A DNA stretch of 64,000 nt from an uncultured Collinsella sp. (GCA_958437935.1 CAUBPS010000008.1:44032-108031); one strand, 5' to 3'. Positions 45,242-54,043 are shown, counted from the first letter of the stretch. The notes: generated by a model not told the origin, from the letters alone. A program made the numbers and translations.

Positions 45242-45583
45242 ATGGATGTGACCAATAAACATACCGCACTCGCCAGAATCCGCAAAAAGTCAGGGCTTAC
45301 TCAGCTTCAAATTGCGGACAGTCTTGGCGTTAGCAAGGCGACATATAGTGCATGGGAAACAGGTCGAGCAAAACTAGGAGAGGACCGCATTGTTGCACTG
45401 TGCGATCTCTTTGGATGCACGCCCAACGATATCCTTGGCTATACCAAAGATTCAGACGGAAGCCCTGCGTTTTTTACTGCCCAGGAAGACGAATATCTAT
45501 CACTCTTCAAAGCCCTGCCGCCAAACATCAAGGCCGATATTCTTGACATCATGCGTTATACGACAAAGGGCTGGAGACTCTAG
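45242..45583 (+). CDS. XRE-family helix-turn-helix regulator
   Basis: 113 residues from ATG 45242 (GACGGGAGCGAC upstream). HTH_3 domain at about 6-62 (LTQLQIADSLGVSKATYSAW, then ETGRAKLGEDRIVALCDLFG), followed by a short C-terminal helix. Divergent from the Hsp70-FtsK operon and probably its regulator. Lower GC content than flanking core genes, as for the operon. Confidence 0.88.
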   Translation: MDVTNKHTALARIRKKSGLTQLQIADSLGVSKATYSAWETGRAKLGEDRIVALCDLFGCTPNDILGYTKDSDGSPAFFTAQEDEYLSLFKALPPNIKADILDIMRYTTKGWRL

Positions 45584-45624
45584 AGCTTCTCTTTTGGCAT
45601 CAAGAATATGCATTAGATATCCTG

Positions 45625-45707
45625 TCCAACTTGCACAATATAAATTGTCTAACTTGCACAATTAGAATCATCCAACTTGCACAATAGAAATCGTCCAACT
45701 TGCACAA
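45625..45707. repeat. Four 23-bp direct repeats upstream of the second DUF4143 ATPase
   Basis: The 14-mer TCCAACTTGCACAA begins at 45625, 45648 (TCT variant), 45671 and 45694, exactly 23 bp apart, with 9-bp A/T-rich spacers. A TATAAT box follows at 45716-45721. The regular spacing suggests an operator array (iterons) for a cooperative DNA-binding protein controlling the gene at 45745. Four units with non-unique short spacers do not make a CRISPR array. Confidence 0.85.
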
Positions 45708-45744
45708 ATCAACTGTATAATGCTCTACCAACAGGGAGGGCGAT

Positions 45745-47019
45745 ATGAATTCAATTGAACACGGTTATCTACCACGGGTCGCGGACAAAGTACTTGCCAG
45801 AAAACTTAAATCTTCCGGAGCTGTCCAAATCAAAGGGCCAAAATGGTGCGGTAAGACCGCAACGGCCGAACAAGCCGCCGCGAGCAGCATCTACATGCAA
45901 GACCCCGATAACGGCCCGAGCTACATCCAGCTTGCCGATTCGAAACCTTCTCTTCTGCTCAAAGGAGACGAGCCGCGCCTAATCGATGAGTGGCAAATGG
46001 CTCCGCAGCTTTGGGATGCCGTAAGGTTCGCGATTGACCGTGGTCAAGGGCGAGGCAGGTTTATCCTCACCGGCTCCGCAACGCCTCGGGCAAGTGAAAT
46101 GCCGGCACACTCCGGAGTCGGGCGCATAGCGCGCATGAACATGCGTCCGATGTCACTTTTTGAATCACGCGAATCAACAGGATCGGTTTCGCTGGCAAGT
46201 CTGTTTGATGGAAACACTGATGTTGCCGATATGGTCAATTTCGATATTGAGCGCATCGCTTATTCGCTTTGCCGAGGAGGCTGGCCGGAAGCGGTCATCG
46301 AGCCAAACCATGGGGTTGCGCTATCCATGGCCCCTGATTATATCTCGGAGCTGCTTGATTCCGATATCGAAGAGATTGACGGGTTGAGAAGAAATAGGAC
46401 TTGGATGACCCAGATTATTCGAAGCTACGCTCGCAATATCTCAACGGAGGCATCGCTCGCAACAATCGCCGCTGACATGCAAGGAGAACCTCCCTCGCGA
46501 AATACTGTATCTGAATACGTCGACGCCTTGACGCGCGCTTGTGTTTTCGAAGATCTCGAAGCATGGGCCCCGCGACTTCGTTCGAAAACTGCTGTACGAA
46601 CGAGTCCAACACGCCATTTTTGCGACCCGTCTCTTGCGGTCGCAGCCCTTGGGGCAACCCCTCAAAAGCTCCTGGAAGATTTTGAAACATTTGGGCTTCT
46701 GTTTGAATCTATGTGCATCCGCGACCTGCGCACCTATATGGATCTGCTTGGCGGCAAGGTTTACCACTATCGGGATAAGACGGACCTTGAAGCCGATGCC
46801 GTACTCGTTCTGAATGACGGAAGGTATGCTCTGGTCGAGGTCAAACTGGGCTCAAAGCCCATAGACGCCGCGGCTGCCAATCTCAAGAAGCTTGCATCGA
46901 AAATCGATTCCACCCACCAAGGCGAAGCGTCCTTCTTACTCGTCCTAACTGGAACCGCAACTGCTTATCGACGGGAAGACGGCGTCATAGTCGCGCCGCT
47001 AGCCTCACTGGCACCGTAG
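45745..47019 (+). CDS. AAA ATPase of the AAA_14/DUF4143 type (second)
   Basis: 424 residues from ATG 45745 (CAGGGAGGGCGAT upstream). Walker A-like GPKWCGKTATAEQ near 32-44, Walker B region PRLIDEWQMAPQLWD near 77-91, GRFILTGSATP sensor, and a C-terminal DUF4143 nuclease-like fold with DLEADAVLVLNDGRYALVEVK. Paralogous in type to 6176-7528 but only distantly similar in sequence. Function unknown; such genes are strain-variable. Confidence 0.82.
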   Translation: MNSIEHGYLPRVADKVLARKLKSSGAVQIKGPKWCGKTATAEQAAASSIYMQDPDNGPSYIQLADSKPSLLLKGDEPRLIDEWQMAPQLWDAVRFAIDRGQGRGRFILTGSATPRASEMPAHSGVGRIARMNMRPMSLFESRESTGSVSLASLFDGNTDVADMVNFDIERIAYSLCRGGWPEAVIEPNHGVALSMAPDYISELLDSDIEEIDGLRRNRTWMTQIIRSYARNISTEASLATIAADMQGEPPSRNTVSEYVDALTRACVFEDLEAWAPRLRSKTAVRTSPTRHFCDPSLAVAALGATPQKLLEDFETFGLLFESMCIRDLRTYMDLLGGKVYHYRDKTDLEADAVLVLNDGRYALVEVKLGSKPIDAAAANLKKLASKIDSTHQGEASFLLVLTGTATAYRREDGVIVAPLASLAP

Positions 47020-47104
47020 GACAACTGGCATACAACGCCGGGCACGGGAGCCCTCCGTAGTAGAATCTGAACCACTGGATTGCCCCGTACAGAAGGAGAT
47101 TCCC

Positions 47105-47353
47105 ATGCATGACGTTGGAATGAACATGAGCCAGCTTGCCATGAGCGTCAAGCAGGTCGACGACACTATTGAGCTCGCCCACGAGTGGAGCCATCAGCTG
47201 CTGCATGCGACCGAGAATTATGACATGGAGCGTATTGGCGCCAAGCTCGAGGCTGCCATGGCCGCGCTGCACGAGGCGCATGCCGCGCTCGAGGGCTACG
47301 AGGACGCCATCGAGGCCGACCACAACTCCGTCGGCTCTGTGAAGCTGGTGTAA
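47105..47353 (+). CDS. Small helical His-containing protein upstream of nikR
   Basis: 82 residues from ATG 47105 with AGAAGGAGATTCCC upstream. Predicted as two amphipathic helices with scattered His (MHDVGMNMSQLAM; AHEWSHQLLHATENY; ALHEAHAALEG). No family recognised. The stop codon is 1 bp before the nikR GTG, so the two are cotranscribed and perhaps co-translated, suggesting a nickel-related role, which is inference. Confidence 0.75.
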   Translation: MHDVGMNMSQLAMSVKQVDDTIELAHEWSHQLLHATENYDMERIGAKLEAAMAALHEAHAALEGYEDAIEADHNSVGSVKLV

Positions 47354-47354
47354 C

Positions 47355-47849
47355 GTGGCCGAGCACGAGCACGCGCACAGTCACGGCGCGGACGCCGAAG
47401 CGAGCTGTCGCTGCAGTGGCTCCAGCTCCGAGCTGGTCCGCTTTTCGGTTACCGCGCCCGACGACCTGCTGCGCCGTTTTGACGAGCAGATCGCGCGCCG
47501 CGGTGACGTGGCCAACCGCTCCGAGGCCGTGCGCGACCTGATTCGCGCCTCGATCGCCAAGGAGCAGATGCGCACGCCCGACGAACAAGTCATCGGTTCG
47601 CTCACCATGATTTACGACCATCACACCGGCGACCTGACGCGCCGCCTGGACGAGGTGCAGCACGACTACACCGACGAGATCGTCTCGACCATGCATGTGC
47701 ACCTGGATCACCACAACTGCCTGGAGATTCTGGCGCTCAAGGGTCGCGGCGAACGCGTCTACGAGCTGGCAGACCGCTTGCTGGGCCTGCGCGGCGTTAA
47801 GCACGGCGAGCTCACGTGTGCAGCCACCGGGCAAAGCTTGGGGCTGTAG
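47355..47849 (+). CDS. nikR: Nickel-responsive regulator NikR
   Basis: 164 residues from GTG 47355. A His-rich N-terminal extension (EHEHAHSHG, unusual for NikR) and a small Cys pair (CRC) precede the ribbon-helix-helix DNA-binding domain (VRFSVTAPDDLLRRFDEQIA). The ACT-like nickel domain has the conserved His and Cys ligands in IYDHHTGD, MHVHLDHHNCLEI. It represses nickel uptake when nickel is plentiful. Placement before hypFCDE ties it to [NiFe]-hydrogenase metal supply. Confidence 0.95.
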   Translation: MAEHEHAHSHGADAEASCRCSGSSSELVRFSVTAPDDLLRRFDEQIARRGDVANRSEAVRDLIRASIAKEQMRTPDEQVIGSLTMIYDHHTGDLTRRLDEVQHDYTDEIVSTMHVHLDHHNCLEILALKGRGERVYELADRLLGLRGVKHGELTCAATGQSLGL

Positions 47850-47868
47850 CGGGCTTTCCAGCAGCGCA

Positions 47869-47946
47869 CCTGCCAAAAAGGGACAGGTTTGTTTTGGCAG
47901 GTTTAACGTTTTACCCACCAAAATAAACCTGTCTCTTTTTGGTCGG
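47869..47946. repeat. Inverted repeat of the CCTGCCAAAAAGGGACAGG family
   Basis: 29-nt arms (47869-47897 and 47918-47946) pair with few mismatches around a 20-bp loop. It lies between nikR and hypF and could end nikR transcription. Related copies are at 59147-59179 (one arm) and 62895-62931 (short hairpin). Confidence 0.8.
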
Positions 47947-47966
47947 TTTTGATGAGGGAGAGTCGC

Positions 47967-50645
47967 ATGCGGCATGTGCATATTCACGTGACGGGCATTG
48001 TACAGGGCGTTGGCATGCGGCCATTTGTGTATCGCGAGGCCATGGCGCACGGCATCTGCGGCTGGGTGCTCAACGCGGGCGACGGCGTGCATGTCGAGGC
48101 GCACGCTTGCGCCGAGGCGCTCGGCGGCTTTGTCGCCGCGCTGTCGGACCACGCGCCTGCGGCAGCCCGCGTGGAGCGTATTGACGTTGCGGATTTGGAA
48201 CCCGGCACTTGGGATGCCGCCGATGAACAGGGCTTTCGCATCGTGGCGTCACAGGATCAGACCGCCCACACCACACTCATCTCGCCCGATATCGCTACCT
48301 GCGACGACTGCCTACGCGAGCTGTTCGACCCCGCCGACCGACGCTATCACTACCCCTTTATCAACTGCACCAACTGTGGGCCGCGCTTTACCATCATCCG
48401 GTCGCTGCCCTATGACCGAGCGGCTACCTCGATGGACCGCTTTCCCATGTGCCCCGCGTGCGCCACGGAGTATACCGACCCACTTGACCGGCGCTTTCAT
48501 GCGCAGCCCGATGCCTGTTTTGATTGCGGGCCGCATATTACCTGGCGTGAGGCGGCGGGCGGTATGGAGCTCGAAAACTCGGGGGCGACGCCGGCTGTCG
48601 GCGACACGCGCGAGGCCAGCGACGCCATTATCGAGCGCTGTGTTGAATTACTTGCGGCCGGTGGCATTGTTGCCATCAAGGGCCTGGGCGGATTCCATCT
48701 GGCTTGCGACGCCGCCAACGAACAGGCGGTGACCGAGCTGCGCCGTCGCAAGCGCCGCAGCAACAAACCGCTTGCTGTTATGGTGCGCGACCTTGGCGGC
48801 GCCGAGCGCCTGTGCCATGTCGATGATGCCGAGCGCGACTTGCTGGCCGGCAGCATCCGCCCCATCGTGCTGCTGCGCCGGCGTGGTGCTGGCGAGGGAG
48901 ATTTCTCCGATGCTCTCGAACTCGCACCGTCCGTTGCGCACGATCTGCCCGAACTCGGCGTCATGCTCCCCTATACCCCGCTTCAGCATCTGTTGCTTGC
49001 CGCCGCCGCTTCGCACGGCATGCGCGCGCTGGTTATGACCAGTGGAAACTTGAGCGAAGAGCCTATCGAGACCGACGACGATCTTGCTTGGAAGCACCTC
49101 GTTGCCGCCGGTATCGCCGATGCGCTGCTCGGCAATGACCGCGCGATCCTCTCGCGCTACGACGACTCCGTAGTACGTGTGGTCGACGGTGCCGTTATGC
49201 CCGTACGCCGTGCTCGCGGGTACGCCCCGCAGCCGTTGCCGTTGCCGGCACTCGCCGGCGCCGCGCCTTGTGTGCTCGCCTGCGGCCCGCAGCAAAAGGC
49301 CACGATCGCACTCACGCGTGAGGACTCGGACGGTCCTGCGGCTTGTTTTGTGTCGCAGCATATTGGAGATGTCGAAAACGGCGCGACTTTCGATGCGTGG
49401 AACGCCGCGCGTGCGCGCCTGGAAGACCTTTTTGACCTGGTGCCTGCCGCGCTGGCATGCGACTTGCACCCCAGCTACCTATCGAGCCAATGGGCGCGTG
49501 AGCAGGCGCGGGAACAGGGCCTGCCACTTATCGAAGTCCAGCACCATCATGCGCACATCGCGAGCGTGATGGCCGAGGCCATCTCCGCAGGGCGGCTTGT
49601 GCCCAATACGCGCGTTCTGGGTATCGCCTTCGATGGCACGGGCGCCGGCACCGACGGGACCATTTGGGGCGGCGAATTTCTTGTCGCCGGCCTCGCCGAT
49701 TTTGAGCGCGCCGCACACCTGCGCACCTGGGCACTTCCCGGCGGGGCCGCGTCCGTGCGCGACGCCCGACGCAACGCCTTTGCCCTGCTCAGCGAACTCG
49801 GCCTGCTTGAACATCCGGGTGCCACGGGGATCCTGGGAAGCCTCGATGAGCAGACGCGCAGCATCACGACCACGATGATCGAGCGGAACATCAACAGCCC
49901 GCGCACGAGCAGCATGGGCCGCTTGTTTGACGCCGCGGCGGCAATCTTGGGCATCTGCGGCACTGCAACCTACGAGGGTGAACCCGCCATCGAGCTCGAG
50001 GCCGCCGCTTGGCGCGCACTTGACGGAGAAATCAGCCGTTTCGCTGGCAATCAGGCGGGTGTATCCGCATCCGCCTCAACATCGCTGGACAGTTTGTTCA
50101 GATACGTATTAACTACAGACCCCCTATCCGGTATTTTTGGCCCCATTTGGGCTAAAAAGAGCTCTCCAGACACTCCGTTAGCGGCGAATATGTCTGCCGA
50201 ACACCCCAAATCGACCCATTTGGGGTGTTCGAAGACGACTTTTGCCACCCAGAACCACTCTAAAAAATACGTATCTGAACTAACTGTCCAGGCGACCTCG
50301 GATAGCTCCCTCGTTTTGGACCAAAGACCATTTTTTGAGGCGCTTTTGGAGGGAATTGAGGCCGGCGCGCCGGCCGACAAGCTCGCGCTCGACTTCCATA
50401 TCGCCATCGTGCGTGCATCGGCCCGCATCGCAAGCGAAATCTGCGCCCGCGAAGGCATCGACACCGTCGCGCTCTCGGGCGGCGTGTTCATGAACCGACT
50501 TTTGCTTCAGCTCCTCACGCTCGAGCTCAAAGACGCCGGTCTTGCCGTCTTGGTTCCCCGCACCGTGCCCGTCAACGACGGCTGCATCGCCTACGGTCAG
50601 GCGGCGGTCGCCCGCGCTCGGCTCGCGCAGGTCGCACCGCAGTAG
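47967..50645 (+). CDS. hypF: Carbamoyltransferase HypF with an in-frame repeat insertion
   Basis: 892 residues from ATG 47967 (GATGAGGGAGAGTCGC upstream); typical HypF is about 740-770. Domains: acylphosphatase (1-90, GIVQGVGMRPFVYREA), two zinc fingers (CDDCLRELFDP...CTNCGPRF; CPACATEYTD...CFDCGPH), YrdC-like (VAIKGLGGFHLACDA) and the Kae1-like carbamoyltransferase part (QHHHAHIASVMAE, FDGTGAGTDG, ALSGGVFMNRLLLQ). Residues about 707-775 are encoded by a 207-bp palindrome inserted in frame, in a normally variable linker. HypF makes the thiocarboxamide on HypE for the hydrogenase CN ligands. Confidence 0.95.
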   Translation: MRHVHIHVTGIVQGVGMRPFVYREAMAHGICGWVLNAGDGVHVEAHACAEALGGFVAALSDHAPAAARVERIDVADLEPGTWDAADEQGFRIVASQDQTAHTTLISPDIATCDDCLRELFDPADRRYHYPFINCTNCGPRFTIIRSLPYDRAATSMDRFPMCPACATEYTDPLDRRFHAQPDACFDCGPHITWREAAGGMELENSGATPAVGDTREASDAIIERCVELLAAGGIVAIKGLGGFHLACDAANEQAVTELRRRKRRSNKPLAVMVRDLGGAERLCHVDDAERDLLAGSIRPIVLLRRRGAGEGDFSDALELAPSVAHDLPELGVMLPYTPLQHLLLAAAASHGMRALVMTSGNLSEEPIETDDDLAWKHLVAAGIADALLGNDRAILSRYDDSVVRVVDGAVMPVRRARGYAPQPLPLPALAGAAPCVLACGPQQKATIALTREDSDGPAACFVSQHIGDVENGATFDAWNAARARLEDLFDLVPAALACDLHPSYLSSQWAREQAREQGLPLIEVQHHHAHIASVMAEAISAGRLVPNTRVLGIAFDGTGAGTDGTIWGGEFLVAGLADFERAAHLRTWALPGGAASVRDARRNAFALLSELGLLEHPGATGILGSLDEQTRSITTTMIERNINSPRTSSMGRLFDAAAAILGICGTATYEGEPAIELEAAAWRALDGEISRFAGNQAGVSASASTSLDSLFRYVLTTDPLSGIFGPIWAKKSSPDTPLAANMSAEHPKSTHLGCSKTTFATQNHSKKYVSELTVQATSDSSLVLDQRPFFEALLEGIEAGAPADKLALDFHIAIVRASARIASEICAREGIDTVALSGGVFMNRLLLQLLTLELKDAGLAVLVPRTVPVNDGCIAYGQAAVARARLAQVAPQ
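50085..50291. repeat. 207-bp palindromic element inserted in frame within hypF
   Basis: Left arm 50085-50110 (CTGGACAGTTTGTTCAGATA then CGTATT) and right arm 50266-50291 are complementary over 26 bp with one mismatch. Length is exactly 69 codons and starts on a codon boundary; no stop occurs in the hypF frame. A second internal dyad (CACCCCAAAT / ATTTGGGGTG) lies at about 50199-50228. Confidence 0.85.
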
Positions 50646-50776
50646 GCAGTTCGGCCAGTCTGCGCGCCGCCGTCTCACAGGTGTAACGCGTTTGCCCGCA
50701 ACCCCCGCGAGCGCTACCATCAACTGATGGATAATTAAGCGCCTATCCAGCGCTAAGCGTATAAAAGGGGAACATT

Positions 50777-51037
50777 ATGTGCCTTGCCGTTCCCGGTAAA
50801 GTGGTCAAACGCGACGACGACCTTAAGGCGACCGTCGACATGATGGGCATCGAGCGCCCCGTTTCGTTGCGCCTCGTGCCGACGGCGCAGGTAGGCGACT
50901 ATGTTCTCGTTCATGCCGGCTTTGGCATCCAGATTGTCGACGAGCAGGAAGCTCAAGAGACGCTGGAGCTCGTCAACGCCATGACCGAGCTGGTCGAGGA
51001 AGATCAGCTGGCAACCAACCCGGCCGAGGCGTACTAG
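50777..51037 (+). CDS. hypC: Hydrogenase maturation chaperone HypC
   Basis: 86 residues, normal for HypC. The N-terminal MCLAVPGKVV with essential Cys2 is diagnostic, and the OB-like core (AQVGDYVLVHAGFGIQIVD) is conserved. With HypD it carries the Fe(CN)2CO group to the hydrogenase large subunit. AAAGGGGAACATT precedes the ATG; the stop overlaps the hypD GTG. Confidence 0.96.
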   Translation: MCLAVPGKVVKRDDDLKATVDMMGIERPVSLRLVPTAQVGDYVLVHAGFGIQIVDEQEAQETLELVNAMTELVEEDQLATNPAEAY

Positions 51038-52149
51038 TGGCGGCGGCGCAGCCGGCTCGCTCCGGTATCGATTTTTCGGCATTTCGAGATCCCAAGCTCG
51101 CTCGCGAGCTCATCGACCGCATTCATGAGCTTGTCGGCAACCGCACTATCAACCTGATGGAGGTCTGCGGCACACACACGGTGAGCATCGGGCGTTATGG
51201 CTTTCGCTCCATTATGCCGACGGGGCTCAAGCTGCTGAGCGGTCCGGGCTGCCCCGTCTGCGTCACCGCCAACCGCGACATCGACCATGCAATCGCACTC
51301 GCCAAGATGGACGGCGCCATCATCACTACCTTTGGTGACATGATGCGCGTGCCCGGATCGTCCACCTCGCTCGCCGCGCAAAAGGCAGCGGGGCGTGACA
51401 TCCGCATCGTCTACTCGCCGCTCGACGCGCTCGATATTGCCGAACACAACCCCGACCGCCCGGTCATCTTTATGGGTGTGGGCTTTGAGACTACGACGCC
51501 CACCATCGCCGCCGCCATTTTGGAGGCCGACGCGCGCGGGCTCCAGAACTTCTCGGTCTATTGCGCCCACAAGACCACGCCACCAGCGCTGCGCGCGATT
51601 GCCAACGACCCCGAAACGACCATCGACGGCTTTATCCTGCCGGGCCATGTCGCCACCATCACAGGCCTGGCGCCCTTTGGCTTTTTGGTCGACGAGTTTA
51701 AGACCCCGGGCGTGGTTACCGGATTTGAGCCGGTCGATATTCTGCAGGGCATCTGTATGCTGGCGCAGATGGTTGTTGAGGGACGACCCGCGATCGACAA
51801 CGCGTACCGTCGCGGCGTCAATGCGGACGGCAATCCCGTGGCGCGCCAGTTGGTCGAGCAGGTATTTGAGCCGTGCGATACCACGTGGCGCGGGCTGGGA
51901 CCGATTGCCGCCTCGGGCCTTTCCATCCGACCCGAGTTCTCGCGCTTTGACGCCGGCACCCGCTATGACGTGCCGATCGAACCGACGGTCGAGCCGCGCG
52001 GATGCCGTTGCGGCGACGTACTGCGTGGGGCCATCACACCGAGCGACTGCCCGCTGTTCGGCCACGCCTGCACGCCCGAGCATCCTGTTGGCCCGTGCAT
52101 GGTGAGCTCGGAAGGCAGCTGTGCGGCGTACTTTAGATACCAAATCTAG
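51037..52149 (+). CDS. hypD: Hydrogenase Fe-cyanide assembly protein HypD
   Basis: 370 residues from GTG 51037, overlapping the hypC stop by 1 nt. Signature motifs are MEVCGTHTVSIGRYG, LLSGPGCPVCVTAN, GFETTTPTIAA, LPGHVATI, and C-terminal 4Fe-4S cysteines in CRCGDVLRG, SDCPLFGHAC and GPCMVSSEGSC. It is the scaffold for Fe(CN)2CO assembly with HypC. Confidence 0.97.
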   Translation: MAAAQPARSGIDFSAFRDPKLARELIDRIHELVGNRTINLMEVCGTHTVSIGRYGFRSIMPTGLKLLSGPGCPVCVTANRDIDHAIALAKMDGAIITTFGDMMRVPGSSTSLAAQKAAGRDIRIVYSPLDALDIAEHNPDRPVIFMGVGFETTTPTIAAAILEADARGLQNFSVYCAHKTTPPALRAIANDPETTIDGFILPGHVATITGLAPFGFLVDEFKTPGVVTGFEPVDILQGICMLAQMVVEGRPAIDNAYRRGVNADGNPVARQLVEQVFEPCDTTWRGLGPIAASGLSIRPEFSRFDAGTRYDVPIEPTVEPRGCRCGDVLRGAITPSDCPLFGHACTPEHPVGPCMVSSEGSCAAYFRYQI

Positions 52150-52195
52150 CCCGATGCCCCCACGCACCAGCTGCACCACGATTGGAGTTTTCGAT

Positions 52196-53230
52196 ATGTC
52201 CCATAGCGTCACCGATAGCACTGTCCTGCTGGGCCACGGCTCCGGCGGTCAGATGATGAAACGCATTATCGACGAGGTCTTTCTGGATGCCTTTGGGTCA
52301 CCCGAGCTGCTCGAGGGCAACGACGCCGGCGTCGCCGCGCTGCCCGTGAGCGGGCGCATCGCTATGTCGACCGACAGCTTTGTGGTGACGCCGCAGTTCT
52401 TTCCCGGTGGCAATATCGGCAGGCTCGCCGTGTGCGGAACCGTCAACGACGTCGCGACCTCGGGCGCCAACGTGCGCTATCTTTCGTGCGGTTTTATCCT
52501 CGAAGAGGGCTATCCCATGGATAAGCTGCACCAGATTGTGCAGACCATGGCCGAGACGGCACGCGAGGCGGGCGTCAAAATCATCACCGGCGACACCAAG
52601 GTGGTCGAGCGCGGCGGGGCCGACGGCGTCTACATCAACACCGCCGGCGTGGGCGAGGTTCCCGCGGGCGTGACGCTCAGCGGCGCCAACTGCCAGCCCG
52701 GCGATGTCATTCTGGTCTCGGGCACGCTGGGCGACCACGGCATCGCCATCATGAGCCAGCGCGAGGGCCTGGCGTTCTCGAGCAACATCGAGAGCGACGC
52801 CGCGCCCCTCAACCACCTGGTTGCCGACGTACTGGCCGCCGCTCCCGACACACGCTGCTTCCGCGACCCCACGCGCGGAGGCCTGGCGTCCACGCTCAAT
52901 GAGTTTGCGCAGGCCAGCGACGTTGCCATGGAGATCGACGAGGACGCCGTGCCCGTGCGCCCCGATGTGCAGGCCGCCTGCGAGATGCTCGGCTACGACG
53001 TGCTGCAGGTGGCAAACGAGGGCAAGATGGTCGCCGTGGTACCAGCCGAACAGGCCGACGCGGCGCTAGCAGCCATGCGTGCCGCCCGCTACGGCGAGAA
53101 CGCCGCCATCATCGGTCGCGTGCTGCCGGTCGCCGAAGGCGCTCGACCCGCCGTTCGCGTGCGCACCGGCTGGGGCTCCACCCGCATCCTCGACATGCTC
53201 GTGGGAGAGCAGCTGCCCAGGATCTGCTAG
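52196..53230 (+). CDS. hypE: Hydrogenase carbamoyl dehydratase HypE
   Basis: 344 residues from ATG 52196 (TTGGAGTTTTCGAT upstream); the reading frame opens further upstream but without a ribosome site. PurM/AIR-synthase fold with GHGSGGQMMKRII, NDAGVAALP, DSFVVTPQFFPGGNIG and FRDPTRGGLASTLNE. The C-terminus ends PRIC, the conserved cysteine that receives the carbamoyl group from HypF and is dehydrated to thiocyanate. hypA, hypB and the hydrogenase itself are not in the window. Confidence 0.97.
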   Translation: MSHSVTDSTVLLGHGSGGQMMKRIIDEVFLDAFGSPELLEGNDAGVAALPVSGRIAMSTDSFVVTPQFFPGGNIGRLAVCGTVNDVATSGANVRYLSCGFILEEGYPMDKLHQIVQTMAETAREAGVKIITGDTKVVERGGADGVYINTAGVGEVPAGVTLSGANCQPGDVILVSGTLGDHGIAIMSQREGLAFSSNIESDAAPLNHLVADVLAAAPDTRCFRDPTRGGLASTLNEFAQASDVAMEIDEDAVPVRPDVQAACEMLGYDVLQVANEGKMVAVVPAEQADAALAAMRAARYGENAAIIGRVLPVAEGARPAVRVRTGWGSTRILDMLVGEQLPRIC

Positions 53231-53356
53231 CGGCAAAGACTTGCGGCTGGCGCAGTGCAGCTCGAGGCTGCTACAGATGTTCAGATTCCAAACGCGCCCG
53301 ACACGCAAGCCCAGTATCATGGGGTGCGCTTTACAACTCAAACGGCAGGAGCACCC

Positions 53357-54025
53357 ATGGCAGCAGCCTATTCCCATGTGATCTTTGATCTGGACGGTAC
53401 CATCCTCAATACGCTCGAGGACCTGGCGGCCGCCGGCAACCATACCTGTGAGATGCACGGCTGGCCCACGTTTGCCGTGGACGAATACCGCTACAAGGTG
53501 GGAAACGGCATGCTTAAGCTGGTCGAGCGCTTTATGCCCGCCGAGTACGCGGGCGACGGCCGCATGTTTGAGCAGACGCTTGCCGAGTTTAGGGCTTATT
53601 ACGGCGAGCACAAGGAAGACCACACCGCTCCCTACGACGGCACGATCGAGATGCTCGACCGCCTGCGTGCCGCGGGCGTTCAGCTTGCCGTGCTCACCAA
53701 CAAGGACCACATTTCGGCCGCTCCGCTTATCGAAAAGTACTTTGGTCCCGATCGTTTTGCGCTGGTGCAGGGTCGTGTCGACGCGTTTCCGCCCAAGCCC
53801 GAGGCGCCCGTCACGCTGCATGTGATGGAGGAGCTGGGCGCCGACCCGGCGACCACGCTCTACGTAGGCGATTCGAATGTCGATGTTCTGACCGGCCACA
53901 ACGCCGGCCTTAAGAGCGCCGGCGTCACCTGGGGCTTCCGCGGCCGAGCAGAGCTGGAGGCCGCCGACGCCGACTACGTGGTGGACACCCAGGACGAACT
54001 CGCCACGCTGATCTTGGGCGAGTAG
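53357..54025 (+). CDS. HAD-superfamily phosphatase, phosphoglycolate phosphatase-like
   Basis: 222 residues from ATG 53357 (GGCAGGAGCACCC upstream). HAD motif I VIFDLDGTILNT, motif II AVLTNKD, Lys in PPKPEAPVT and motif III YVGDSNVDVLTGHNAG, with a helical C1 cap (about 15-85). Likely a Gph-like phosphatase; the true substrate cannot be set from sequence. It follows hypE by 126 bp and is probably not functionally linked to it. Confidence 0.9.
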   Translation: MAAAYSHVIFDLDGTILNTLEDLAAAGNHTCEMHGWPTFAVDEYRYKVGNGMLKLVERFMPAEYAGDGRMFEQTLAEFRAYYGEHKEDHTAPYDGTIEMLDRLRAAGVQLAVLTNKDHISAAPLIEKYFGPDRFALVQGRVDAFPPKPEAPVTLHVMEELGADPATTLYVGDSNVDVLTGHNAGLKSAGVTWGFRGRAELEAADADYVVDTQDELATLILGE

Positions 54026-54043
54026 CGAGCCGCCCACCAATAA

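Noticed and set aside
45625..45707. CRISPR array from 23-bp periodic repeats
   Set aside because: Only four 14-bp units with 9-bp spacers right before a promoter; fits an operator array better.
47981..50645. Frameshift or fusion in hypF because of its extra length
   Set aside because: The excess is explained exactly by the 207-bp in-frame palindrome; all domains are in one frame.
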